Made by a program: the position numbers and the translations under genes
Shown: piece after piece, positions 1-11,378 of the stretch
Position numbering within the stretch: the stretch's first letter is position 1
Layout: each line of letters opens with the position of its first letter
The notes under the pieces: model-generated
The model's input: only the letters and a program-made list of their open reading frames with translations
Database searches by the model: none
What the model was told of the DNA's origin: nothing
Source: Massospora cicadina
Lineage: Eukaryota > Entomophthoromycota > Entomophthoromycetes > Entomophthorales > Entomophthoraceae
Length of the DNA: 64,000 bases
Assembly (NCBI GenBank): GCA_022478985.1
Contig: JAKSZP010018532.1
Location: forward strand, 62,001-126,000
Direction of reading: 5' to 3'

Positions 1-382
1 TAACATATCCCTATAAACCCTACAATGCCCCAACTCCCTTGCCACTTTGATCCTTTATTACCAATGATGTACTAGCAGTTACCACCTGCTCACGCTAGGA
101 GAACTATAGACCAGGCATCAGAAATAGCATAAAACCCCTAAGTACACCAGCTTAATCAATATAACTTATCAGTTTCTTCTGGATATATACAAAAACTAGG
201 GGTAACGTGGCTACTCCCATCTGCAAATTAAAGAAGTCTATCTCCCTACTCTGCGAGGACTTTAACTTCTATCAGGGCCAGGTAAACAATATCAGCGGAC
301 ACCTAATAAACACCACTGAAACTTACTATCCTTAGTGCACATACATTGATATTAGCCTAAATAAGGTCTGAATTAAGCTATA

Positions 383-460
383 TTAGATAGTAGTGCCTTT
401 AATAATATTGTATCAACCAAGATAGTCAAGAAACTGGGACTATCACCGGATGTCATTTAC
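383..460 (+). pseudogene. Degenerate retroviral-type aspartic protease (element F)
   Basis: A short translated stretch reads LDSSAFNNIVSTKIVKKLGL, which matches the pattern around the catalytic Asp of Ty3-type proteases (D-T/S-G-A, then an N-F-I-S-like run and K-K-L-G-L). The glycine of the motif is replaced by serine and flanking stops are present, so this is a decayed relic. It lies upstream of the reverse transcriptase remnant of the same element, in the expected order. The call rests on motif pattern only. Confidence 0.5.
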
Positions 461-917
461 CATAATGAAGACAGAATTGCAGGACCCAACTCAACTACCT
501 CATTAGGGACATAGAGCATGCTACCTCGAAAAGTGTGGTTCTATCATTGTATTGGATCCCATACTTGTCTTAACAAAAAACTATTATAATATCCATATAG
601 TAACCACCTTCATGAGTACATCTATAGTCAAATTTATCCTGAGGAGAATTTGTCAATCTTTGATCAGAATTTTCTGATCTATTACCAAAGTGGGTACCAA
701 CAGACTAAAAAACGGGCTCCGCTGTTTATAAAATTAGCCTTCAAGGACGGTTTATACTCATCATCTATCAAAAGGGCGCGGTCAAACTTAATATCTATAA
801 TAATAGATCTTTAAATTAGATGGAATTCCACTAAGGGCTGGCCGCAAACTGACCATGGGTTAGTTCATCAGGTTGTAGTGAAACCATATATTGACTAAAG
901 ATACGACCAGGTTTATA

Positions 918-966
918 TGTTGAAGTGTTTCTTTTTTTAGTACTAGATGGTCTGTTGAAGTATTTC
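918..966 (-). mobile_element. Micro-insertion 1: 21-nt non-LTR tail fragment with TSDs
   Basis: A 21-nt insert (932-952) sits between near-identical 14-bp direct repeats (918-931 and 953-966, one mismatch). On the minus strand the insert reads as a terminal A run preceded by CCATCTAGTACT. The same core occurs at 27084-27102 and 36852-36872, each between its own direct repeats. The A-ended insert with TSDs is what target-primed reverse transcription leaves after extreme 5' truncation. Confidence 0.75.
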
Positions 967-1252
967 CATTCTTCAACTGCTCACACAGAAAGCCGCTTGT
1001 AGAGCATGGACTTGTTCTCACAGATCATGAGGTGATCAGAGTATTAATATTCTTACTCTAACCAAAATTAATCCAGGTAAAACATCACCAAATCTTGATC
1101 TTCCTAACATGTTACTGATGGAAGGAGTGCAGAGCATACATTATTTTGGGATTCTGGAGGAGTTTGGATTGGAGGAAAAAGTTATGAGGCCATCTGCTCA
1201 GTCATACTTGTGAATCCCTGGTCAGCCTGATGGAAAAAAATTTAAGGATCAG

Positions 1253-2640
1253 GTGATGGCCATATTTAACAAATACAAATGGATTTCTGCAATTGACAAC
1301 TTTGATTTGGGGTGTTCCCAGGACGTTCTACATCTTATTAACACCGGAAACTATTCACCAATCTGCCTCCATTTTACCTACTGGTCCAATATGGCAGATA
1401 TAACCATCAATGAAGAAATCAATCATCTGATTCAGAAGAATGTTGGTACTGTCCAAGATCCCGTAGCGTCACCAGACTTAATTTTTAAAAAGAAGTATGG
1501 GTCTAACTGAGTGGTAATTGGCTACTGGAGACTTAAAAAGAAACAAAAAATAACTCTTACCCCCTCCCAAAAAATGATGATATGCTAGATCAACTCTGCA
1601 GAGCAAATTACTTTTCTTCCATGAATCTGATTTCCAGTTACTGCCAATAAATTTGCCCCAGAAAGAACTAGAAAATGTGCTATTACAATGACTAAGGGCT
1701 GTTCTAACCCACACAAATGCCACAGTGAGTATTTAATGACTTTGCTACGTTCCAACGGGCCATGGACAGCATATTGGGAGATATTAAATATTTTGCGTTC
1801 TGGTGTACTTGGACAATGTAAACAACTTTTAAAGGTCGTTTTGAAAGCACATAAAACACCTGGAGAAAGTCTTCCGCCAGATCACTGCTGCCAACCAGAA
1901 AATTAAGCCTAAAAATATAGCTTCTGAGATTAGCTTGAGTTTCTGGGCTTCATTATTTATAAAAAGGGATTAAAGCCCTAGATGGCCAAAGCGGAGGCCT
2001 TTGAGAAGATGAAGATGTCAGCTAGAAAGTGGGACATTCAGGACTTCCTAGGAAATGGTCAGCTATTACCGTTGGTTCATAGCAACCTTTAGTAAATTAA
2101 GGGAATATCAATCCCACCAGTTGAACAATGGAGCCCAATGTAAATGGACAACAAACTTTCAGCTGGGTTTGACCAACTTTGCACTTGACTCACCTTGACT
2201 CCAATAATCACACATCCAAATTTTAAAATGTTCATAATCCAAAAATATGTGACTTTCACGCCATAAGGGCCATGCTGTCCCTGTTTAATGATGAAAGAGT
2301 AGAGCATCTCATAGCTTATTGCTGACAAGCTTTAGACGTGCACAAGTGGAATTACACTATCAACAATAAGGAATGCTTTGCAGTAATTTACTTGTTACCA
2401 ATTTAGGGTTTACATTCACATAGTGCACTTCAAGGTGATATTTAATTACTCCTCACTCATATGGCTACAGAACCTCAAGGAGTTGGAAGTATAACCAGCC
2501 CTCTGGATGCTAAACTTGTAGGCATATGACTTTGAGATTTAGCACTATTCCGGCTTGAAACACCAATAAGCTTCCATATTGTCTCAGCTCTAAACCATCG
2601 CAATGACTTCCAACATGGCAGATAGCCTTTGTAAGTCTAG
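1253..2640 (+). pseudogene. Degenerate Ty3-type reverse transcriptase and RNase H (element F)
   Basis: From about 1380 the frame resembles the start of a Ty3 reverse transcriptase domain (EEINHLIQKNVGTVQDP, then a FKKK/VVIGYWRL stretch). Near 1800 it reads YLDNV where an active enzyme has Y-x-D-D, followed by HIKHLEKVFRQI, the typical helix after the catalytic loop. Around 2035-2100 there is a FLGM.SYYRWFI-like motif that opens the connection/RNase H region. Near 2350 NYTINNKECFAVIY matches the RNase H segment carrying the catalytic Glu. The next piece ends at 2640, where element A is inserted. Stops and shifts rule out activity. Confidence 0.65.
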
Positions 2641-3461
2641 TGTCTATAACTCTCCTTTTTCTAGCGTGGTGGTGCATGGAGCACAGAGTCGATGCAAGGA
2701 AGCTAGCCATTAGTACCTTAGCTACTAGCGCCCAGCAGAGGGTGCTGGAGCAATAATAACTAAAGCAATGAAGTGTGATAAGTAACCAGCCAAAAGACGC
2801 GGTGCACAAGGAGAGAAGAGGTAAACGCCCCAGTTTGGAGGGTACCTGGGCGAACCAATGATGCACTAGGTGATAATCTCATTTTTTCCAAAATGGAATG
2901 GTTAATGCGGCGTGAGACCTCCTCGAAGGGGTCCATGCACAGGATCATCCAAATAAAACTTTAATAAAATGGTAAAAACAGGGAAAATTTATTGGGAAAA
3001 GTCAACCAACAAGGAGTGTTGGTTATGAAAAACATATTTAAACCGAGTCAGGGTAATTATGGGTCTGCAGAAGTGGTCCCAAGCCTTGACGCTCCAATAG
3101 GCAAACGCTCTCATCCAATTTGGTAGAATACACTGGAAAAACCTTCACTTAGTTGATTGATTGCAGCTGTATTCTAACTGAACTCATAGAGGGGTAACTT
3201 GAAAGGGTTTCAAAACCCCGTTTTCAAATTAACCTAATTGAACCATCTTTGTTTGTTACATAGATCGTCCGTTTTAACGCCTGGGCTGACACAAGGGGCT
3301 GAGCGTTTTGCACCTTAAAAGTACCAACCTGGGCATACTTGGCTTGTACCCAGCGTTGGTCTAATGTGTGCTTAAGGTCAGGAAGAGCCTTAAGTTTCAC
3401 CTTCTGGGACTCCTGTCACCCAGCCTTATCCTTGGCTTGATTTCCACTATTAAGTCATTCA
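2641..3461 (-). repeat. Left LTR of element A (3' LTR in element orientation)
   Basis: This 821-bp copy begins TGTCTATAAC and ends ATTCA, and is matched along its length by 8784-9606. Long stretches, such as the one from about 2884 onward, are nearly identical in both copies. The open reading frames that appear inside it are not conserved between copies and are taken as chance. Confidence 0.9.
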
Positions 3462-3589
3462 ACTATGACATTACACTCTCCTCCTTCATGGTCTCCACCC
3501 CCCTCCAGGGGCGTTCGCTAAGGAGAAGTTCTTATGTGCGGGTGACAACTTCATAGCAGCAACGGCTGGCCTGGACTTTGATTCTGCAG

Positions 3590-4250
3590 CCTCAGTAAAA
3601 TGATTATGTAATGATTCGATCAGGTTTTGGGCATGTACACAGTCATGGGCTGGCACCCTACTGTTCTCAGCCATGTCAAACCCCTTCAAGGATACCAGGT
3701 ACTCAAGATGTCTTTAACATGGCGTTAGGCTACTATTTCCTCCACTTCACAAGCTGGCGCCCCATCCATGAGATAAGCCTTGGGAGTCTCAGGTGGGGGA
3801 CCCTCAAACAACATAAATTTGCTCTCATGAAAGAGGGAGAAGATCTGAAATGCAGAGGGAATATCCAACTGGTATGAGGAATGACCCACCTTTCTAACAA
3901 CACAGTAAGGACCAATCCTCTTTGTACCCAGCTTTTTTGCATGGCTGCTTGATAGGGATGTTATGAGAATCGAGCATCACAAGATCCCCTTCCTTGTACA
4001 CTGGACCCACTCAGTGCTTACCCTCAGCATTCTCCTTATAAACTAGCATATCCGCCTCCAAACTTGTGGAAACCCCCTGGTGGACCTTCTTGATGGTCTT
4101 AGCAAAGTCCACCACCGCTTCCACTTTAGAACCACAACTGGGCTCCATGTTAAAGGCTTGGTTAAAGTCATAGTTGGCGGAAAAGTGGGACAACTGGTTG
4201 AAGAGTGCAAAGTGTTGTAGCTAAACTGGGCCATGGGAGGGTGAGAAACC
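3590..4250 (-). pseudogene. Integrase C-terminal part and chromodomain-like tail (element A)
   Basis: On the minus strand, about 4234-4190 reads AQFSYNTLHSSTSC, the late integrase-core motif seen as A-x-F-A-Y-N..HSST in Ty3 elements. It is followed by a positively charged C-terminal region. At about 3690-3590 LEYLVSLKGFDMAEN and a later AQNLIESLHNHF match the layout of a chromodomain (L-Y-L-V-K-W-K-G, E-N-T-W-E-P, then a helix). In chromoviruses this tail directs insertion to modified histones. Aromatic-cage residues look partly lost and several frameshifts occur, so it is a relic. The chromodomain call is by pattern only. Confidence 0.6.
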
Positions 4251-4639
4251 CAATCTGAATGATCTGCAGTGGTGTAGCACCGCAGAAACTGTTCTGATCA
4301 CTGGTTCACTCATTTGGTTTGCCCATCTGATTTGGGTGATAGGCAGTTGAATGGCAGGGGCAAATCTGTAGAGTCTTACACAACTTTCCAAAAAATAAAG
4401 GTAAACTGGGGTCCCCAGTCACTAATCATTTCTTGAGGAACCCCATGAAGCGCAAAAACATGTGTGATGAAGATCCTGGCCATCTCAGCAGAGGTTATTG
4501 TAGATCTTCAAGGAATAAAATGGGCGAACTTCGTAAAGCATTCCACCACTACCATGATGGCATCATAACCATCAGAAACAGGTAATTCTACAATGAAATC
4601 CACCAATAGGGAGGTCCAAGGCCCTTCCGCCTTATGTAC

Positions 4640-5660
4640 TTGTCGTAATTTTTACCAGATAAAAATCTCCAATGATTAATCGTTATTTGGGATGAAATGG
4701 CCAATCCTGGAAGAATGGCTTATTGACTGAATTTCATATGGTTTAATTTGATTGCTGGTTAGTTGCACCCCAAATTGGGTTGAGGCGAAATTAGTATTAT
4801 GTCAAGTTTGGAAATAGGTTTGAGTGGGGCCAATTTGAGGTCCAAATCAGTATAAGATCACCAGCAACTAATAGCTGAGGATGATACAATTAATATCAGT
4901 CAGCGGAATCAGTGTTTGATGCCAACTGCCATTCATGGACCGTTGTGGGATTTCCAGCAGAAAGCTGATGTATTTGCTTCAATTATCCATCTATGATTTT
5001 GCTGCTGTACTATTTAATTGATGTCAGCGGATCTGACAATTATGAGTTCAAGTTGGCCAAAGTTGTTACGGTGCCTCATTTATTATGATCAATCAATTGA
5101 GATAAGACAAGAAGAGATGTTGGTGATATGCTGAGATATTCCGAGTCAAAACAAGCAAACAAAGTTGTTTCTGGTGCAATATTATCAACTAGAAGGTCAA
5201 ACCCAAATTTGACGTTTATTTATATTAGTCATTTTATATGGCTCACCGGCGACTTAAGGCCAAGGATGAGCCAAAACTAATTTGGACATTGGGAAGGATG
5301 GGGTGAGATTGTCAATGCCAGGGAAGAGAATAGTGCAGTAGTAGAAGAAGAAGAATGGTTGGTTGGTTGGTTGGTTGGTTGGTTGGAAGAACCAGTGGAA
5401 GAGCTGATAGGTTGGCGGTGGGCGCAGTAGCCCTTTTGTAAATAGTATAAATACCTGGCGCTTACCTTTCAATAAAAATCTCCCTTTGCTCATTCTTGTA
5501 TATGATTTAAGTTTATATTTATTTTGTTTTTTAAGGGAATGAGGCTAGGGGATCTCTGAATGGTACGGGTGACATGCCAAGGGGTTAGCTGGTGCTGCTG
5601 GCCCTGACGCCCAAGGTGAAATGGCAAGGGCTGACCAGTCTTCATATTGGTTAGCCTGCC
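4640..5660. repeat. Repeat family B insertion (LTR-like) inside the element A integrase
   Basis: The integrase reading frame is interrupted between the zinc-binding domain (about 5911-5690) and the core, which resumes at about 4630 with a D-F-I-V-E-L motif. The intervening 1 kb has no gene. It resembles 44740-45950, including a GATTTTGCTGC stretch, a GCCAAGGATGAG stretch and a closing tract rich in TGGTTGGCCTG-like sequence, and a piece of it recurs at 54600-54900. It carries a TATA-like TATAAATACC near 5449 and AATAAAAATC near 5471, so it may be a solo LTR or a short LTR element. Exact ends and TSD were not resolved. Confidence 0.6.
5356..5387. repeat. (GGTT)n microsatellite
   Basis: About seven to eight perfect copies of the tetranucleotide GGTT sit inside the family B insertion, next to a short GAA run. 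The open frames across it (NQPT-type repeats) are a by-product of the repeat. Confidence 0.9.
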
Positions 5661-5662
5661 AA

Positions 5663-5911
5663 CTAGCTTGCCCATAGTCGATTTTCTGAAAGTACTGGTA
5701 CCAACAAGCCTGCTAACAGTTGACAATTGGGTTTTATTTGATTGCAGATCAGGCACTCTTTACAATACCGCCCTATCTGAGCAGGCAAGCCCTTCCAATT
5801 GTAGATGCGTCGTATTAACTCCAAGGTCTTTGATTTCCCAGGATGACCGATGGTAATTCCAGTATGATGGTCCCAAATCATTTCCAGTCCTAGTGGTCTG
5901 CAGGAACCCAT
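5663..5911 (-). pseudogene. Integrase zinc-binding domain (element A)
   Basis: The minus-strand translation contains a typical Ty3 integrase HHCC domain. Histidines lie in the WDHHTGITIGHPGKSKT stretch and the cysteine pair is in RYCKECLICNQIK, with the usual helix (ELIRRIYNWKGL) between. This domain binds zinc and helps tetramerise integrase on the LTR ends. The core domain that should follow is displaced by the family B insertion and resumes near 4630. Confidence 0.7.
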
Positions 5912-6032
5912 AGGCGCCCCTGAAACTACACCATCATATCCTTTACGTGATAACCCCTGGATAAATCCTCCTGATTCAGAGCGCTCTTAGCTAGAACTAT
6001 AGTGTATTTGGTTGATAACAGCTGAGAAAGAA

Positions 6033-6752
6033 CTACCTTTCTGAACATAATATATTCTGCTGCATTTTCCAAAGGTGCGAGCACTGGCGTGTTGGCCATG
6101 GAATCAGGAAGTTGAGGCATTTCTTACCCAAAGGAATCATCAACTGGGTGTTATGAATTTCTGCCTCCTTTGGATCAGGAGCCAAAGCAGGGTTGCGGCT
6201 TAAAGCATCCACCAAACCATTCTCCTTGCTCTTGGTGAACTCATAGGAAAATGCAAATTTGGCAAGGGTCTCATGCCAATGGGTCTGCCGTGGAGTTAGG
6301 ACATGAGGAGCATGGGAGTACAGCAAGGCCCGGACTGTATGTACATGGAAAGGTTGTGAGGAGCCCTGTAAGTGGTGACATCAATAAGTCAGCGCCTCCA
6401 CCACTGCTAATAACTCTTTGTCATAAACGGCATAGTTCAACTCAGGCAGAGACATTTTTCTAGAAAAATATCCCACCGGATGCTCAGTCTCATCTTCGCC
6501 CACTTGTAACAAGGCAGCCGCTATGGCAAAGTTGGAAACATCAGTAGACACAATGAACTCCTTTGCAGGGTCAAAATGGCAAAGGATGGACGTGGATAAC
6601 AGGGTGCACTTCACTGCTTGGAAAGCATCCTCCAGAACAGGGGACCACTGAAGCACCTTGGCACCGCTAGCCTTATATAAGGGTGCTGCCACCTCAAAGA
6701 GTTTGGGCGTGAACTTCTTGAGGAACGTACACATCCCCAAAAAGCTTCTCAA
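6033..6752 (-). pseudogene. RNase H domain (element A)
   Basis: Two overlapping minus-strand frames together cover a Ty3 RNase H. RSFLGMCTFLKKFTPKLFEV opens the region, FIVSTDVSNFAIAAAL carries the first catalytic Asp, and NYAVYDKELLAVVEAL carries the catalytic Glu. A separate frame at 6326-6033 holds EFTKSKENGLVDALSRNPA, the usual end of the domain (N-x-x-A-D-A-L-S-R). A frameshift near 6380 separates them. In a live element this activity degrades the RNA strand of the replication intermediate. Confidence 0.75.
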
Positions 6753-6855
6753 TTCCTTGACTGAGGTGGGGGTGGGCTACTCAAAAGATAGCCTTATCCT
6801 TGTCTGGAGTTATCTTATGGCCTTTGTCAAACATGACGTTGCCCAGAAAAGTGAC

Positions 6856-7410
6856 CTAAGACTTGAAAAATTCACATTTACTGATCTTTAGCGTAAGGCG
6901 GGAAGCCCTCAACCTCTCCACCACTTGCTGAAGTTTAACTGCATGGGACTCCTGATCAGGGGAAAATACCAGGATATCATCCACGTAGGCAACCGCGCAT
7001 ACCCCCAACAAGTCCCTCAACTCAGCATCAATGTGGCGTTGAAAAAATGGCAGGGGCACTCTTAAGCCCAAAGGGCATGACCTGAAACTAGAAATTCCTT
7101 TTCTGGTGCAGAATGCGGTTAACCACTCCTGACCCTTCTTTATCCAAATCTGATTGAACGCATTGAGGCAATTCAACTTGGAGAAGACCTTTGCCTTCTC
7201 TACATAACGTGCAATCTGTGAATCTAAAGGGTGGGATGGAGGTCTGGTACCGTAACATTATTTAAATTCCCATAATCTACACAAGGGCGTAAAGTTCCAT
7301 TGGCCTTCTCCACAAAGAGAAGCGGGGAGCAGAAAGGGGAGTTATGCTGAAAGATCGCACCTTTGGCTAACTGTTCCTTCATCCACACATCTAAATCCTC
7401 TTCCTCCTAA
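6856..7410 (-). pseudogene. Reverse transcriptase (element A), catalytic YVDD retained
   Basis: A long minus-strand frame (7176-6856) reads through the palm domain: HIDAELRDLLGVCAVAYVDD is followed by ILVFSPDQESH and a LRASRLTLKISKCEFF stretch. The Y-V-D-D catalytic motif is intact. The fingers region upstream (about 7410-7230) includes HNSPFCSPLLFVEKANGTLR and CVDYGNLN. A stop or frameshift near 7200 breaks the domain, so an active enzyme is unlikely, but this is the best preserved part of the element. Confidence 0.8.
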
Positions 7411-7657
7411 ACAGTCAATGGGTAAATTGGGGAAGATATATGCACCAGATTCACAGTGAGTTTGAACTCACAATTGAACTCAGAATGATCAGGTAGTGCA
7501 TTAGCTGAAGCTGCTTCAAATGAAGATTCCAAATCTTCCAAACAGGAAGATAAGGGAACCTCCACCAAGGGCTTCAACAATGGGGCAAGTGTAAGAGTGT
7601 AAATATTTGGCCAATGGGGCAGTTTGCCCTGAAAGTGGGCATAAGCCAAAGGAACAA

Positions 7658-7970
7658 TTAACTGGTGACCATTTGCCAAGGACAAAGATAGAGTGTTTTT
7701 TTCAAATTAGTCCTGACATCAAACTTTCTCCACCACTCTACACCCAAAATAATGGGGAACAAGAGGTTTTTGATAGCTTGAAAGTGGTTGGACAGAAGAT
7801 AGGAGCCCACCTGGTAATCCACTAACCCCCTAATTTTCAGCGTGGGGATACCTTGAGAAGCCCCGCCTCTAACCATACCACCTGTCGAGTAACTCAACTC
7901 AAGGTAGTCAGCAAGGTTTTAGTCCATAAAATTTTCAGTGGCCCCAGTATCCACTAAGATAGTTGTGCTA
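7658..7970 (-). pseudogene. Retroviral-type aspartic protease (element A)
   Basis: At about 7966-7920 the minus strand reads TTILVDTGATENFMD, a clear D-T-G-A aspartic protease active-site loop. It continues, after a stop, into a hydrophobic stretch ending FPIILGVEWWRKF, where the second conserved ILG-like motif belongs. In Ty3 elements this enzyme cuts the gag-pol polyprotein and acts as a homodimer. It lies between the gag-like region and the reverse transcriptase, as expected. Confidence 0.75.
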
Positions 7971-8783
7971 AACTTTTCCAAAGGGAATGAAGGGTAGCGG
8001 TCAATAAAAAGTATTCAGAATGGGATTTATTCAAAGCAGAAAACGCCACCACCTCTCCTGAAAATTCTTCCTCTGGCTTGATCAGGCCATAAGGGTATGT
8101 TTTGGAATCATAGAAGGGGGAAGGATAGTTGGCCACTCTTACTACTGAGGCCACATATCCCACCCCATTCTCTGCAGGTGCATATACTTTATCATATATA
8201 GAACAAAGCTCTTTTTCCACCTCCTGAGTGCCTCAGATCATGGTAGGGGTCAGACGAGGGTTCTCAGGGGTAATCTGATATACAGGAATAGGGTCCTCAT
8301 CCAAGCCATAATGCTAATAAATGGTTCAGAGGTATAGATAAGGTTTTCGTTGCAAAACGTGTTTTTAGATGTGAACAACCCTATCCCCTGAACAGCAACG
8401 GAGTGCCTGATGTTATCCAAGGCCAACACCCCCAGTCCATCTGTGCCAATTCTGCTTGCATCATCAGAATGCGCTGCCAAAGTAAACCCCATTTATTTAA
8501 ATTAAATTTTTTATTTCGGCGTAAAGTCAGGGAATCATAACTTTCAGACCCAGAAGCGTCCATTTCCACCAGGTACGAGCACAAAGGGTGGGTATTTTCC
8601 AGTTGGAGGCAACCAAAATAACACCAAGATGCTCCAACCCTTGGGAAAAAGAGGAAACAGCGGTGTGGCTGACCACAGCTGAAGCCCACAACTGGTGCCC
8701 ACTGTTTGCACTTTGGAAAAGTTCCACACGGAAAAGGTTTGTGCACATAAAAATAAATGGTTGGTCAACTAAATTAAGGAGAG
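7954..8783 (-). pseudogene. Gag-like leader region of element A
   Basis: Between the right LTR and the protease lies about 800 bp of minus-strand sequence with several partly overlapping short frames (about 8768-8527, 8492-8250, 8220-7954). No zinc knuckle or clear capsid motif could be read, and the frames change repeatedly. Its position makes it the gag equivalent. Confidence 0.4.
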
Positions 8784-9606
8784 TGTCTATAACTCTCCTG
8801 TTTCCAGCATGGTGTTGCATGGAGCACAGAGCCGACGCAAGGAAACTAGCCATTAGTACCAAAGCTACTAGCACCCAGCAGAGGGTTCTGGAGCAATAAT
8901 AACTAAAGCAAAGAAGTGTGATAAGTAAACAGCAAAAAATGACGTGGTGCAAAAGGAGAGAAGGGGTAAATGCCCCAGTTTAGAGGGTACCTGGGCGAAT
9001 CAATGGTTCACTAGGTGATAATCTCATTGTTTCCAAAATGGAATGGTTAATGCGGCGTGAGACCTCCTCGAAGGGGTCCATGCACAGGATCATCCAAATA
9101 AAACTTTAATAAAATAGTAAAAATGGGGAAAATTTATTGGGAAAAGTCAACCAACAAGGAGTGTTGGTTATGAAAAACATATTCAAACCGAGTCAGGGTA
9201 ATTATGGGTCTGCAGAAGTGGTCCCAAGCCTTGACGCTCCAATAGGCAAACTCTCCCATCCAATTTGGTAGAATACACTGAAACTTACTTCACTTGAGTG
9301 ATCAATTGCAGATGTATTCTACCTGAACTCATAAAGGATTAACTTGAAAGGGTTTCAAAACCCCGTTTGCAAATTAACCTAATTGAACCATCTTTGTTTG
9401 TTACATAGATCGTCCGTTTTAACGCCTGGGCTGACACAAGGGGCTAGCATTTTGCACCTTATTAGTACCAACCTGGGCATACTTGGCTTGTACCCAGCGT
9501 TGGTCTAATGTGTGCTTAAGGTCAGGAAGAGCCTGAAGTTTCATCTTCTGGGCCTCCTGTCGCCCAGAATTATCCTTGGCGTTGGTTCCCACTATTAAGT
9601 CATTCA
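8784..9606 (-). repeat. Right LTR of element A (5' LTR in element orientation)
   Basis: This 823-bp partner of 2641-3461 begins TGTCTATAAC and ends ATTCA. The first bases of the LTR (CTCTCC) and the 6 bp just outside it (GGAGAG) are complementary, giving a short hairpin at the junction. That hairpin is absent at the left copy. Confidence 0.9.
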
Positions 9607-10882
9607 TCCATGAAAACTTTTACAACAATATGGTTATTAGATAATACAATAACAAACTATAATATTACAATGTGCTGAACCAACTGGTGAGGTACACCAC
9701 CTTTAAGGGCGGAAACCTCCTTAGTGTATTGAAGATTTAAAACATTATACAATGACTGATAAAGCATACAAATTGGTCCTTAAAGCCCACAAAGTCTTGT
9801 TTCATGGAATATTTAAAAGGATTTACATACAACTGAAACATCACTACTACTGAGAACTGATGTACTCCAAAATCCATGAGGCTATTGGCTTCTAAAGAGA
9901 GTAGCAAGTTAAAGAACTTTACTTTATAAACTACCTTGTATCAAATGGTCAAGCCAAACTATACTTTTAAAACAATGTTGATCAATATTGTGGGACCTCT
10001 AACTGCCAACAGTGGACAATTTAATTATATCATAATGGCATCATCCACTTTACAAATTGAGTCAAATCTAAACCAATCAGAGACTTGGGGGCCAAAATGA
10101 CTGCCAAATATATTTTGGAGAATACTATTTATAGGCATGGGTGCCCCCAATTCCTCTGATGGATAATGGTACTAACTTACTTCCCAAGTGGTTGTCAAGC
10201 TTAATACTTTGATGGGGGGTTTGGAGTCCTATCAACGCCCTATCACCCCTAAATCAATGGTATGGTGGAGTGGGTCAACGGCCCTCTATTTTGCATCATA
10301 TGAAAATTGGCGTCAAGAAGACTGTCCATTAGAAGTTTCTCCTGCATTCTGCCAGCTTTGCATGAAATATCATGTTCCATTTGACCACGTGAAGATCCCC
10401 ATTTCAACTCCTGTATTGGTGACAAACTGCACTACTCTTTTACTATATCCTTGCATTCCTGGAAAGGGAATGATCATCAGTCAATTCTTGGAGAACCTCA
10501 CCCAAATATGGATTCAGCTCCAAACTGAGGCTTAATCTAACGCTCTGACTTTAAAATGGGGCTTAGGGAGCACAATACTTAAAATCTCCATCTTTTGCCC
10601 TTTCTCATTGTAAGGACCAAGTGCTCTACTACAATAACTATGGGCTTGGCAGTACAAGTAAACTCAAACACATCTGGAAGGGGCCATTTGAGATCATAGA
10701 GAAGACTTTTAATGCTATATATGCTTAAAGACCCCTATAAAGGGCACATCATCAATAGAGTACATGCTTAAATTTTAAAGTGATTTTCATGACATCAAGA
10801 TGCCAACCTTCACCCACCATTAACCATACCACCATCTATAGGCAATTTGTCAGTCCCATATGTTTAGTCAGTGGGGTGAAAT
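9607..10882 (+). pseudogene. Integrase remnant of element F (3' part)
   Basis: Plus-strand frames continue element F after the nested element A. Near 9990 a frame reads IVGPLTANSGQFNYIIMA, close to the D-x-x-G-P-L..G-x-x-x-I-L-V motif with the first catalytic position. A D-N-G-T-N-like stretch follows near 10170. Around 10230-10280 PYHPQINGMVEWVNG matches the third catalytic motif (PYHPQ-x-N-G-x-x-E). The C-terminal portion runs to about 10780. A purine-rich AGTGGGGTGAAA lies near 10870 and could be the polypurine tract before a 3' LTR starting near 10883. Many stops are present. Confidence 0.65.
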
Positions 10883-11378
10883 GTTATGATTTGGGTTTGA
10901 CCAACCCTTAAATTAACCCCAGCAATGATACCCCAAATTCCCTATAGACCTCGCCACTACCCTTGACCTCCTTGTTCCATTGTTTGTATCCCTCAGGAGA
11001 TCAATTTCCATATATCTTCCATCAGATGTTTAATAAGCATTTTCTGACCTAAAATCTAAGCATTTACAAATGAATTCACCATATGTCTCCTGAATTTGGT
11101 ATATCAAACCTATCATATTGTCACCTCTATAAACATTTCCCCAAAATTATTTTGTTCCCATTAATTGGAAAGTCCAGAATTACTTGTCAGATCCGCCATG
11201 AACATCCCCTCCAACCAATACCCTAAAGATGTACCCAACGTTGGACAAACAGCTATTGTAAACTTTCTAGAAAAATTACTGCGCAGGTTCATAGCTTGTT
11301 TAATTAAAGGGGATAATTAGTTGTATAGATACAGCTAGCCAATTGAGTCTTCTTTATAAGTGATTTAACCCCTTTTCA
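10883..11378 (+). repeat. Possible 3' LTR or flank of element F
   Basis: A TGTTATGATTTGGG start follows the purine tract that ends the element F coding remnant, so a 3' LTR could begin here. Its partner would be at the window edge (1-200), where only weak similarity can be seen. The interval has no gene. Confidence 0.3.

Larger units (their letters stand above)
1..2640 (+). mobile_element. Element F, 5' part: old degenerate Ty3/gypsy retrotransposon
   Basis: This is the left part of an old plus-strand Ty3/gypsy element, split at 2641 by the younger element A and resuming after 9606. Stops and frameshifts are frequent, but the Ty3 order can be followed: a protease remnant near 383-460, reverse transcriptase at about 1380-1920, and RNase H from about 1985 to 2640. 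The integrase remnant lies beyond the inserted element at 9620-10540, in the same orientation, which supports one interrupted element. The first 60 bases resemble 10910-10980 weakly, so a 5' LTR may lie at the window edge, but this is not secure. No functional product is expected. Confidence 0.7.
2641..9606 (-). mobile_element. Element A: minus-strand Ty3/gypsy chromovirus with paired LTRs
   Basis: A nearly full-length LTR retrotransposon is inserted into element F. Two direct LTRs (2641-3461 and 8784-9606, about 821-823 bp, few differences) bracket a minus-strand polyprotein remnant. In coding order (right to left) it has a gag-like region, protease (DTGA), reverse transcriptase (YVDD), RNase H, an integrase zinc-binding domain, an integrase core and a chromodomain-like C terminus. 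A purine-rich tract (minus-strand GAAGGAGGAGAGTG) lies just inside the left LTR, where a polypurine tract belongs. The 5 bp outside the LTRs (TCTAG versus TCCAT) are not a clean TSD. A separate repeat is inserted at about 4640-5660. Confidence 0.85.

Noticed and set aside
5254..5493. Frame with NQPT repeats as a low-complexity protein
   Set aside because: Direct product of the (GGTT)n microsatellite.
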